A DNA stretch of 6,891 nucleotides from Acetofilamentum sp. (GCA_020722645.1 DYKL01000066.1:1-6891); one strand, 5' to 3'. Positions 1-6,714 are shown, numbered from the stretch's first letter. Numbers and translations are program-made. The notes: generated by a model from the sequence alone, not told the origin.

Positions 1-223
1 TAATCTGATAATGTGATAATTAGCTAATTTTCTAATGTGATAATTAGCCAATTAGCTAATGTGCCAATTTACTAATCTGATAATGTGATAATTAGCCAAT
101 TTTCTAATTGACTAATTTTCTAATTGGCTAATTGGCTAATTGACTAATTTTCTAATTGACTAATTTTCTAATTTTCTAATTGACTAATTTTCTAATTGGC
201 TAATTTGCTAATTGGCTAATTTG
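1..223. repeat. Tandem array of 28 octamer units (CTAATTNN-like)
   Basis: The stretch divides without any insertion or deletion into 28 units of 8 bases, the first lacking one base at the window edge. Every unit has AAT at unit positions 3-5. Units 14-28 (104-223) are all CTAATT plus a variable pair (GA, TT, GG or TG). Units 1-13 (1-103) are more varied, for example ATAATGTG, CTAATCTG, CCAATTAG. A block of four units at 1-31 recurs at 73-103 with a single base difference, an offset of 72 bases or nine units, so larger blocks were also duplicated. The array ends sharply at 224. It cannot code for protein: each unit supplies a TAA, and the 8-base period rotates it through all three frames. Most units also give a stop on the other strand. 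The array continues beyond the left edge, so its total length is unknown. The function is unknown. Confidence 0.95.
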
Positions 224-355
224 CTTCCCTCGTTTTTAAACTCAGTATGACGATGACTAAATAATAAACGTTTAATAATTAAAAAACTTACAAACCTGAA
301 ATATTGTCAGATTTATCTATAAAATGTCAGTAAAATTTCTACAAAAATACGACAA

Positions 356-395
356 TTTGTCTTAATAATAAATACCATTATTCAGATTATTTTTG
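356..395 (+). promoter_or_regulatory. Candidate distal dnaK promoter
   Basis: TATTTTTG at 388-395 matches the Bacteroidota -7 consensus TAnnTTTG at every defined base. The nearest TTTG that could act as a -33 box is at 356-359, giving a 28-base spacer, longer than the usual 17-23. Transcription from here would give a leader of about 105 bases before the dnaK ATG. It competes with the proximal candidate at 413-445, and the sequence does not decide between them. Confidence 0.3.
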
Positions 396-412
396 TTTTA
401 ATGTTTTAAAAA

Positions 413-445
413 ATTGATTTTCAGTGTATTAAATAAATTTATTTG
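413..445 (+). promoter_or_regulatory. Candidate proximal dnaK promoter
   Basis: ATTG at 413-416 (three of four bases of the -33 TTTG) is followed after 21 bases by TTTATTTG at 438-445, which matches TAnnTTTG except at its second base. Spacing is normal for Bacteroidota primary sigma factor promoters. The leader would be roughly 55 bases. I see no CIRCE element (the HrcA operator) anywhere upstream of dnaK. Confidence 0.35.
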
Positions 446-506
446 TTTTTATGGCATAATGATTGTAAAATCAACATAAAATTGAAAATCATAAATCATT
501 ATAAAT

Positions 507-2417
507 ATGGGAAAAATAATCGGAATAGACCTTGGTACAACTAACTCCTGTGTATCGGTAATGGAAGGAAAAGAGCCTATCGTAATTATGAACGCAGAGG
601 GAAAAAATACTACACCATCAGTAGTTGCTTTCCTTGAAGATGGCGAGCGTAAAGTAGGAGACCCTGCAAAACGTCAGGCTATTACAAATCCAAAAAACAC
701 AGTTTATTCAATTAAACGTCTTATGGGACGTATGTACAATGAAGTAACAAACGAAATTAATAGAGTACCTTATAAAGTAGTAAAAGGCGATAACAACACT
801 GCTCGTGTTGATATCAACGGAAGATTATACACACCGCAGGAAATTTCTGCGATAGTACTTCAAAAAATGAAAAAAACAGCCGAAGAATACCTCGGACAAG
901 AAGTTACCGAAGCTGTAATTACCGTTCCTGCATATTTTAATGACTCTCAACGTCAGGCAACAAAAGAAGCCGGCGAAATAGCAGGACTTAAAGTAAAAAG
1001 AATAATCAACGAACCAACTGCAGCCGCTTTGGCTTATGGTTTGGACAAAGATAACAAAGACAATACTGTAGCCGTTTACGACTTAGGTGGTGGTACATTC
1101 GACATTTCAATACTTGAACTTGACGGTGGCGTATTTGAAGTTAAATCAACTAACGGTGATACTCATCTTGGTGGTGATGATTTTGACGAAAGAATTATTA
1201 ATTGGTTAGCAGAAGAATTTAAAGCTGAAAAAGGAATAGACCTGAGAAGAGATCCAATGGCGCTTCAACGTTTGAAAGAAGCATCAGAAAAAGCAAAAAT
1301 TGAATTGTCAAGTTCAACTCAAACAGAAATCAATTTACCTTATATTATTCCAATTGATGGAGTTCCACAACACTTAGTCAGAAAACTTACAAGAGCCAAA
1401 TTTGAACAATTAATTGATGATTTGGTACAAAAATCAATAGAACCATGTAGAATTGCTCTTAAAGATGCCGGTTTAACAGCAGCAGATATCGACGAAGTTA
1501 TTCTTGTAGGCGGTTCAACAAGAGTTCCGATTATTCAGGAAACAGTTGAAAAATTATTTGGCAGAAAACCTGCTAAAAACTTAAATCCTGACGAAGTTGT
1601 TGCTGTTGGTGCTGCTATTCAAGGCGGTGTTTTAAGTGGTGAAGTTAAAGATATTTTGTTGCTTGATGTTACTCCGCTTTCGCTTGGTATTGAAACCTTA
1701 GGCGGTGTAATGACAAAACTTATCGAATCAAATACAACAATACCGACCAAAAAGACAGAAGTATTCACTACTGCCGCTGATAATCAGCCCTCAGTAGAAA
1801 TACACGTTCTGCAAGGTGAAAGAGCAATGGCGAGAGATAACAAGACTATCGGACGCTTCCATCTGGACGGTATTCCACCTTTAAGACGCGGTGAACCTCA
1901 AATTGAAGTTACTTTTGACATTGATGCCAACGGTATTTTAAATGTTTCGGCAAAAGATAAATCATCAGGAAAGCAACAAAGTATCAGAATTGAAGCATCT
2001 TCGGGGTTAAGTGATGACGAAATTAAAAGAATGAAAGCAGAAGCAGAAGCTAATGCCGAAAAAGACAAAAAAGAAAAAGAAAGAATAGATAAACTTAATC
2101 AGGCTGACGGTTTGATTTTCCAGACTGAAAAAAGTTTGAAAGATATGGAAGGAAAAATATCGGCTGCCGATAAAAAACAAATAGAAGCAGTTTTGGAACA
2201 ATTAAGAAAAGCTCATAAAGAAGAAGATTTGAATGCTATTGATAAACTAACAGCCGAACTTCAGCAATTGTTCTCTAAAGCTGCTCAGAATGCACAAAAT
2301 TCTCAAAATCAGCAAAATACAAATACTAATTTTACAAATCAGAACGACAATCAGCAACAGGAAAATAAAAACACCGATTCTGATGTTTCTGATATTGATT
2401 ACGAAGAAGTAAAATAG
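507..2417 (+). CDS. dnaK: Molecular chaperone DnaK (Hsp70)
   Basis: This is the cytosolic ATP-dependent Hsp70 chaperone, which binds exposed hydrophobic peptide segments and works with DnaJ and GrpE. The protein has 636 residues, full length for the family. The nucleotide-binding domain spans about 1-380: phosphate-1 loop IGIDLGTTNS (5-14), Lys70 in SIKRLMGR, NEPTAAALAYG (168-178), phosphate-2 loop DLGGGTFD (192-199) and adenosine loop VGGSTRVP (334-341). The interdomain linker DILLLDVTP lies at 382-390, the beta substrate-binding domain runs to about 500, and the helical lid follows to about 592. A Q/N-rich tail (594-620) ends in the typical acidic EEVK. The region at 456-463 reads IPPLRRGE where many homologues have IPPAPRG. 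The ATG at 507 starts the universal MGKIIGIDLGTT; no Shine-Dalgarno precedes it, only an AT-rich leader, as is usual in Bacteroidota. No dnaJ or grpE is adjacent, and a terminator follows at once, so the gene appears monocistronic. Confidence 0.99.
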   Translation: MGKIIGIDLGTTNSCVSVMEGKEPIVIMNAEGKNTTPSVVAFLEDGERKVGDPAKRQAITNPKNTVYSIKRLMGRMYNEVTNEINRVPYKVVKGDNNTARVDINGRLYTPQEISAIVLQKMKKTAEEYLGQEVTEAVITVPAYFNDSQRQATKEAGEIAGLKVKRIINEPTAAALAYGLDKDNKDNTVAVYDLGGGTFDISILELDGGVFEVKSTNGDTHLGGDDFDERIINWLAEEFKAEKGIDLRRDPMALQRLKEASEKAKIELSSSTQTEINLPYIIPIDGVPQHLVRKLTRAKFEQLIDDLVQKSIEPCRIALKDAGLTAADIDEVILVGGSTRVPIIQETVEKLFGRKPAKNLNPDEVVAVGAAIQGGVLSGEVKDILLLDVTPLSLGIETLGGVMTKLIESNTTIPTKKTEVFTTAADNQPSVEIHVLQGERAMARDNKTIGRFHLDGIPPLRRGEPQIEVTFDIDANGILNVSAKDKSSGKQQSIRIEASSGLSDDEIKRMKAEAEANAEKDKKEKERIDKLNQADGLIFQTEKSLKDMEGKISAADKKQIEAVLEQLRKAHKEEDLNAIDKLTAELQQLFSKAAQNAQNSQNQQNTNTNFTNQNDNQQQENKNTDSDVSDIDYEEVK

Positions 2418-2443
2418 TTTTTTTCATAGTGATTGATTGTTTG

Positions 2444-2474
2444 AAAAGCTGTCATTTTTTGACAGCTTTTTTTT
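2444..2474 (+). terminator. Rho-independent terminator of dnaK
   Basis: An 11-base-pair perfect stem (AAAAGCTGTCA at 2444-2454 with its complement at 2460-2470) closes a 5-base T loop, and the stem runs into eight consecutive T (2467-2474). It begins 27 bases after the dnaK stop codon and fits an intrinsic terminator reading left to right. Confidence 0.9.
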
Positions 2475-2485
2475 ACTGTATTTTT

Positions 2486-2533
2486 AACCTGAATTATTCA
2501 TAAAAATTGTAAAAATTTTTATGAATGCGGGTT
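2486..2533. repeat. Palindromic element, copy 1
   Basis: ATTCATAAAAATT (2496-2508) pairs perfectly over 13 bases with 2514-2526 around a 5-base loop. Outside it, AACC (2486-2489) can pair with GGTT (2530-2533) across a small asymmetric internal loop. The right half, TTTATGAAT then GCGGGTTGATTAG (2518-2539), recurs in copy 2. There is no T-tract to mark it as a terminator. Confidence 0.7.
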
Positions 2534-2576
2534 GATTAGCGGGTTGCAATTCAGGAAACCCCGATTTAGAACAGCT

Positions 2577-2609
2577 CAAATTTGGTTGTTTGAAAAACAA
2601 ACAAATTTG
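2577..2609. repeat. Imperfect hairpin, CAAATTTG arms
   Basis: CAAATTTG (2577-2584) pairs with CAAATTTG (2602-2609), and TTTG (2589-2592) with CAAA (2598-2601), leaving a 4-base bulge on the left and an AAAAA loop. Twelve pairs form in all. The function is unknown; it may be part of the neighbouring palindromic elements. Confidence 0.55.
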
Positions 2610-2629
2610 TTAGTTGTACTTAATCGTCA

Positions 2630-2660
2630 GCATTATTTATGAATAATGCGGGTTAATAAG
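2630..2660. repeat. Palindromic element, copy 2
   Basis: GCATTATT (2630-2637) pairs with AATAATGC (2642-2649) around a TATG loop, followed by GGGTTAATAAG. Its right half, TTTATGAAT-AAT-GCGGGTTAATAAG (2636-2660), matches copy 1 at 2518-2539 apart from a 3-base insertion and two substitutions. Both copies place GCGGGTT directly at the edge of a hairpin. Confidence 0.65.
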
Positions 2661-2692
2661 ATTTAAACATAGTTATCAAATCACTAAAAAGG

Positions 2693-2722
2693 TTTCGGAC
2701 AATAATGATTTGTAATCTGAAA
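2693..2722. repeat. Hairpin with TTTCGGA arms
   Basis: TTTCGGA (2693-2699) pairs with TCTGAAA (2716-2722) over seven positions including one G-T wobble, with a 16-base loop. The arm core TTCGGA is shared with the hairpin at 2748-2770, 48 bases further on. Confidence 0.45.
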
Positions 2723-2747
2723 ATTCTATAAATCAGTCTATTAGTTG

Positions 2748-2770
2748 AATTCGGATTGCAAACCCGAATT
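2748..2770. repeat. Hairpin with AATTCGG arms
   Basis: AATTCGG (2748-2754) pairs perfectly with CCGAATT (2764-2770) around the 9-base loop ATTGCAAAC. It resembles the TTTCGGA hairpin just to its left and has no T-tract, so it looks like a repeat element and not a terminator. Confidence 0.55.
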
Positions 2771-2808
2771 AGCAATGTTATGAAATCTTGTGGCGCTTTA
2801 GTATAACA

Positions 2809-2882
2809 AAAGCTTGTACTGATTTGCTTATATATTAATTCATTACAGAATTTTTAAGGTCAAATTTTTCAGTACAAGCTTT
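2809..2882. repeat. 14-base inverted repeat with 46-base spacer
   Basis: AAAGCTTGTACTGA at 2809-2822 is exactly complementary to 2869-2882; one bulged base allows two more pairs on the outside. The spacer of 46 bases is AT-rich. It lies 34 bases past the stop codon of the minus-strand von Willebrand gene, so in that transcript it could form a long 3' stem-loop, but only four T follow it (reading leftward), weak for an intrinsic terminator. No clear target-site duplication flanks it. Alternatives are a bidirectional transcript end or a very small non-autonomous mobile element. Confidence 0.6.
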
Positions 2883-2916
2883 GTGTTTATTAGAAACAGT
2901 TAGAAAAAATAACAAA

Positions 2917-4782
2917 TTACTTATTCTTTGAAATTTTTTCCGCTTTTTGCACTAATTCCAAAAATTCAGTTTGATATTGATCATCTTTTTTATAAGATAT
3001 TTTTGCAAGATTTAAAACATCAGAGTATGTGTAATTTTCGATAAATTTAGAATCTCTTAATAACATTCCGAAAGCCGCAACCGAAGCTGAAAATTTGAAA
3101 ATATTTGAGGTCTTCTCAAAACTGATTATGTCTCTTTTTTTGACAACTTGCTCAATGAGAATGCTCTTTTCGGATTTTATTGGTTTATACCTTAACTTTA
3201 AAGTAAAAAGTTCATCTGAACTCTTTGCTTCTGAGGTTAAACCTGTCTGTTGATATTTTAAATCGCCCACAGGTCTGATTTCTTCGTCTGAATTGGCAGG
3301 AATAATTTCATAAATTGCAGTAACAGTATGACCTGCACCTAATTCACCTGCATCTTTTTTATCATCATCAAAGTCTTCTTTTGCTAACATTCTGTTTTCG
3401 TAACCAATTAAACGATAAGCTTTTACGTAGTAAGGATTAAATTCAATCTGTATTTTTACATCTTTTGCAATAGTAAATAAATTTGCTCTTAACTCTTTTA
3501 CAAAAACCTTTTCGGCTTCTTCTTTGGTGTCAATGTAGAAATAATTTCCGTTACCGGCATTGCTGATTTCTTCCATTCTGTCGTCTTTGTAATTACCCAT
3601 TCCGAAACCGCAAATTGTAAGGTAAATGTCATATTTTTGACGAAATTCGGTAATCAAGTCCACTAAATCGCCGGTTGATGATGTTCCCACATTGAAATCA
3701 CCGTCAGTACAAAGAATAACACGGTTGTTACCGTCTTGAATTAAGTTTTTCTGGCAAACATCATAAGCTAATGAAATACCCTCTCCGCACGCAGTAGAGC
3801 CACCTGCCGATAAATTATCTAAGGCTTTAATAATTTTGTCTTTCTCAGTTGCCGGAGTCGTTTCTAACACTACTCCTGCGGCACCTGCATATACCACAAG
3901 CGAAATATAATCGTTTTTTGAAAGACCGTCTAATAATAATTTCATTGATTCTTTAACCAAAGGTAATTTATTCCAATCAGACATAGAGCCGGAAACATCT
4001 ATCAAAAACACCAAATTGCAAGGTTTTAAATCTTCATAATTTAAAGTTTTACCCTGAATGCCGATATGAAGCAACTGATGTTCTTTATTCCAGGGAGCTT
4101 CAGAAATTTCGGTATAAACAGAAAACGGTTGTTCCCCCTCGGGTTTAGGATAATCGTAATCAAAATAATTAATCATTTCTTCGATTCTGACTGCATCATT
4201 TGGTGGCATTTGATAACCTGTCAAAAATCTGCGGACATTGCTGTAAGATGCATTATCAACATCAATTGAGAAGGTAGAAACCGGATCGCGAGTTGTTTCT
4301 TTGTATTCATTTTCAACAATATTGCTGTATTCTTCGGTGTTTGGTCCGTCATCTGTAAATCCGTAATAATCGTAAGATACGGGAGCATTAGTTTCATACA
4401 TAGTATTTGATCTTTTAGAACCTAACGAAGCTTCTTTTTCCATAACAATATCATCAAATTCAATTTTCTCATCATTAAAATCAACAAGAATTATTGCTTC
4501 TTTTTGCAATTTTACGTTAATTACAATTCTTGATTTTATTTCTTCTTCAAGAATTTCATATCCTTTAAGCGAAAATATAAGATAAGCGGCTTTTTCTGGT
4601 ACATTATTTAATATGTATTTCCCTGCTGCATCAGTTGTTGCAAAGGTTTTATAACCTTTAATTTGAACTAAAACATCTTTTAAAGGATTGCTGTTTGTGT
4701 CGGTAACAAAACCGGTAATTGTTTTTTGAGCCATTAAAACAAAAGGCAATAAAAAAGCTAAAAGCAATAAAAATTTTTTCAT
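2917..4782 (-). CDS. Secreted von Willebrand A domain protein, YfbK-like
   Basis: The role of this family is not established; the protein is probably exported and metal-binding. It has 621 residues. A signal peptide (MKKF, hydrophobic core, LMA-Q at 17-19) has no lipobox cysteine, so a soluble periplasmic or secreted form is likely. A carboxypeptidase-regulatory-like beta domain covers about 20-92 (TITGFVTDTNSNPLKDV), then an acidic, tyrosine-rich linker, then the von Willebrand N-terminal domain at about 158-250 (DPVSTFSIDVDNASYSNVRR). The von Willebrand A domain (about 255-430) has an intact metal-ion-dependent adhesion site: DVSGS (Asp262, Ser264, Ser266), Thr330 in GGST, and Asp360 in CTDGD. 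A DUF3520-type C-terminal region follows (about 432-618, FSASVAAFGMLLRDS). The order matches E. coli YfbK with the regulatory-like domain added in front. Upstream on the same strand is the ligase, 252 bases away with a separate promoter candidate, so an operon is unlikely. Start: the ATG directly opens the signal peptide. Confidence 0.93.
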   Translation of the reverse strand: MKKFLLLLAFLLPFVLMAQKTITGFVTDTNSNPLKDVLVQIKGYKTFATTDAAGKYILNNVPEKAAYLIFSLKGYEILEEEIKSRIVINVKLQKEAIILVDFNDEKIEFDDIVMEKEASLGSKRSNTMYETNAPVSYDYYGFTDDGPNTEEYSNIVENEYKETTRDPVSTFSIDVDNASYSNVRRFLTGYQMPPNDAVRIEEMINYFDYDYPKPEGEQPFSVYTEISEAPWNKEHQLLHIGIQGKTLNYEDLKPCNLVFLIDVSGSMSDWNKLPLVKESMKLLLDGLSKNDYISLVVYAGAAGVVLETTPATEKDKIIKALDNLSAGGSTACGEGISLAYDVCQKNLIQDGNNRVILCTDGDFNVGTSSTGDLVDLITEFRQKYDIYLTICGFGMGNYKDDRMEEISNAGNGNYFYIDTKEEAEKVFVKELRANLFTIAKDVKIQIEFNPYYVKAYRLIGYENRMLAKEDFDDDKKDAGELGAGHTVTAIYEIIPANSDEEIRPVGDLKYQQTGLTSEAKSSDELFTLKLRYKPIKSEKSILIEQVVKKRDIISFEKTSNIFKFSASVAAFGMLLRDSKFIENYTYSDVLNLAKISYKKDDQYQTEFLELVQKAEKISKNK

Positions 4783-4808
4783 AATGATTAATTTTAAGGT
4801 TTACACAT

Positions 4809-4841
4809 CAAAAGTCGTTTAAATAAATTAATTAACACAAA
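4809..4841 (-). promoter_or_regulatory. Candidate promoter of the von Willebrand gene
   Basis: Read on the minus strand, TTTG (4841-4838) is followed after 21 bases by GACTTTTG (4816-4809), which matches the Bacteroidota TAnnTTTG except at its first base. The start of transcription would be near 4803, leaving a short leader of about 20 bases before the ATG at 4782. The rest of the 252-base gap up to 5034 is AT-rich with no gene. Confidence 0.4.
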
Positions 4842-5034
4842 TTTTGATTGTTAAAATTGTTAAAAAATATTCAAAAATTATGTTAAAATGTGGATTAAAA
4901 TAATGTAAAGAATAAATCAACTTTTGTTGTATATGTTAGTAGAATAGATAAAATGCTACATTCTGAGCATATTACACTATTGTTTTTTATAAATACTAAG
5001 CCTTGTCTAAATGTTTAAACCCATTCAGTTTTTA

Positions 5035-6693
5035 TCAGATTTGATATAAAAATCTCTTAATATTCTTTTTCGGTGTTTTTTCAAATTCAGATGGATAAAT
5101 TTCAATTTTTGATATTTGTTTAAATTTAGGTAATTCAGAATTAACTTCATTTTTGATTTTTTCCATAATTTCAGGCAAAGCAGATTCAGAAATAGAATTT
5201 TTGTCCAATGATTCGTGGTCAGGATAAACCAAAGCGATTAATTTTGTGTCTCTGCTGATAATGAGAGATTCCTGCACGTAATCTTTATTATTTATAAAGG
5301 ATTCAATTTCTTCGGGATAAATATTTTCGCCTGATGGTCCAAGAATAAGGCTTTTGCTTCTGCCTTTAATAAAAACAAAATTTTCACTGTCAGTCAGTCC
5401 CAAATCACCTGTATGTAACCAGCCTTCATTATCAATGGTTTGAGCAGTAGCTTCTTCGTTTTTATAGTATCCGAACATAAGGTTTTCTCCTTTAACCATA
5501 ATTTCACCCACTTCTGTAAAAGGATTTTTAGAATCAATCTTTAATTCCAAAGAATCAACAATTTTACCGCACGATGCAGGTTTTGTTTTGTCCCAGTTTG
5601 AGTAGCTGATTAAAGGACCGCATTCTGTCATTCCGTAGCCAATTGTGTATCTGAACTTCATTTTTCTGAAAAATGCGTCAACTTCATTGTTCAATGGAGC
5701 TCCACCAAGCACAATTTCTCTGAAATTACCACCAAAAGCATTAACCAAAGTTTTATTGATTTTTTTGTAAATCAAAGAAGCAGCACCAGGAATTTTGAGC
5801 ATAGTTTTAACAGGTTGTTTGCTTATTTTAGGCAGTATCTGTTTTTTATATATTTTCTCGACAATCAACGGAACAGAAAGAATTAAATTCGGTTTAACCT
5901 TGCTGTATGCACCAAGCAAAATTTGTGGAGTTGGTAATTTGGTTAAAAAATTGACGTTTACTCCTCTTGAAAAGGGCCAAAGAAAGTCGAATGTACAGCC
6001 AAAAGTATGAGCAAGCGGCAATATTGATACTATTTTATCTTCCGGATTAAGTTTCATATTGTTCCAAGCAAATTTAATATTGGCTGCAAGACTGTTTGCA
6101 CTTAGCATCACACCTTTTGAAAATCCTGTACTTCCAGATGTGTAATTTATTGCAACTAGCTGCTCATTTGAAATGTCATTAAATACAATCTGTTCGGGTT
6201 TTAATTCCTGTCCGTATTTTTTTTCGAAAAGTTCATCAAGAATATCCAATTTTTTTTGAACTTTTTCTTTGCTTCCCTGAATCAATATAGTATTATCATT
6301 TAATGACACAATTGCACGAAGATTGGGCATTTGATTTTCGTCGATTTTATCCCACATATCATTTGCGACAAACAAGGCAACAGAATCGGAATGATTTACA
6401 ATATGATGAATTTCGTTTGAATGAAAATCAGGCAAAATTGGCACAACTACTGCACCATAAGTAATAATGGCAAGATAAGTCATTGCCCAACTTCCGGAAT
6501 TTTTACCTAAAAGTGCAATTTTATCACCTTGTTTAATTTTATTTTCATCAAACATAATATGTAATCTGGCAATTTTGCGACCGACATCTTTATACTTGAA
6601 AGATTGACTGTCAAGGTCAGTGAAAGCTGTTAATTCCCAGTAATTTAAAAGGCTTTGATGAATATAATCCTTAATTAGATTTTCTTTTATCAT
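5035..6693 (-). CDS. AMP-binding acyl-CoA ligase (long-chain fatty acid type)
   Basis: The predicted reaction is activation of a carboxylic acid, probably a medium- or long-chain fatty acid, to an acyl-adenylate and then acyl-CoA; the substrate is inferred from family resemblance only. The protein has 552 residues, with no signal peptide. Motifs: ATP-binding loop YTSGSTGFSKG (184-194), LPLAHTFG (225-232), GGAP (330-333), YGMTECGP (353-360), WLHTGDLG with the ribose-binding Asp430 (425-432), hinge KGRSKSLI (443-450) and GENIYPEEIE (455-463). The C-terminal motif reads TPKKNIKRFLY (540-550); by alignment to the usual TPTxKIKR, the position of the catalytic adenylation lysine holds Asn544, flanked by Lys542, Lys543 and Lys546. 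The open frame extends upstream to an ATG at 6756, but a consensus promoter lies at 6715-6745, inside that extension, and homology begins after the ATG at 6693, so I use 6693. The von Willebrand gene follows 252 bases downstream and is probably transcribed separately. Confidence 0.93.
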   Translation of the reverse strand: MIKENLIKDYIHQSLLNYWELTAFTDLDSQSFKYKDVGRKIARLHIMFDENKIKQGDKIALLGKNSGSWAMTYLAIITYGAVVVPILPDFHSNEIHHIVNHSDSVALFVANDMWDKIDENQMPNLRAIVSLNDNTILIQGSKEKVQKKLDILDELFEKKYGQELKPEQIVFNDISNEQLVAINYTSGSTGFSKGVMLSANSLAANIKFAWNNMKLNPEDKIVSILPLAHTFGCTFDFLWPFSRGVNVNFLTKLPTPQILLGAYSKVKPNLILSVPLIVEKIYKKQILPKISKQPVKTMLKIPGAASLIYKKINKTLVNAFGGNFREIVLGGAPLNNEVDAFFRKMKFRYTIGYGMTECGPLISYSNWDKTKPASCGKIVDSLELKIDSKNPFTEVGEIMVKGENLMFGYYKNEEATAQTIDNEGWLHTGDLGLTDSENFVFIKGRSKSLILGPSGENIYPEEIESFINNKDYVQESLIISRDTKLIALVYPDHESLDKNSISESALPEIMEKIKNEVNSELPKFKQISKIEIYPSEFEKTPKKNIKRFLYQI

Positions 6694-6714
6694 TGTGATT
6701 ATTTTTTTACAAGT

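Larger units (their letters stand above)
2475..2916. other. Gene-free gap between convergent genes, rich in inverted repeats
   Basis: No credible coding region or tRNA is visible between the dnaK terminator and the end of the minus-strand von Willebrand gene. What it holds is a run of separate inverted repeats, listed individually: palindromes at 2486-2533 and 2630-2654, an imperfect hairpin at 2577-2609, TTTCGGA-type hairpins at 2693-2722 and 2748-2770, and a 14-base inverted repeat at 2809-2882. A weaker pairing is also seen between GGGTT (2541-2545) and AACCC (2557-2561). Their density and partial likeness suggest remnants of short interspersed palindromic elements. That reading is an inference from this one region. 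Confidence 0.6.

Noticed and set aside
1..223. CRISPR array
   Set aside because: The units are 8 bases with no spacers between them; it is a plain tandem repeat.
224..506. CIRCE operator (HrcA site) upstream of dnaK
   Set aside because: No TTAGCACTC-N9-GAGTGCTAA-like sequence is present on either strand.
2007..2201. Open frame on the minus strand inside dnaK, 64 residues, very rich in Phe
   Set aside because: It is the antisense of the Lys/Glu-rich dnaK lid; its composition is a mirror of that coding sequence and it has no promoter or homology.
4066..4269. Open frame on the plus strand, 67 residues
   Set aside because: It lies wholly opposite the von Willebrand gene, whose domains are well conserved through this stretch.
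4945..4970. Intrinsic terminator for the ligase gene
   Set aside because: On the minus strand a 5-base stem (ATGCT/AGCAT) with an 8-base loop precedes TTTTAT; the stem is too short to be convincing.
5795..6010. Open frame on the plus strand, 71 residues
   Set aside because: It is opposite the middle of the acyl-CoA ligase, and no independent signal supports it.
2917..6693. Two-gene operon of ligase and von Willebrand protein
   Set aside because: They share a strand, but the 252-base gap and a separate promoter candidate for each argue against co-transcription, and no functional link is evident.
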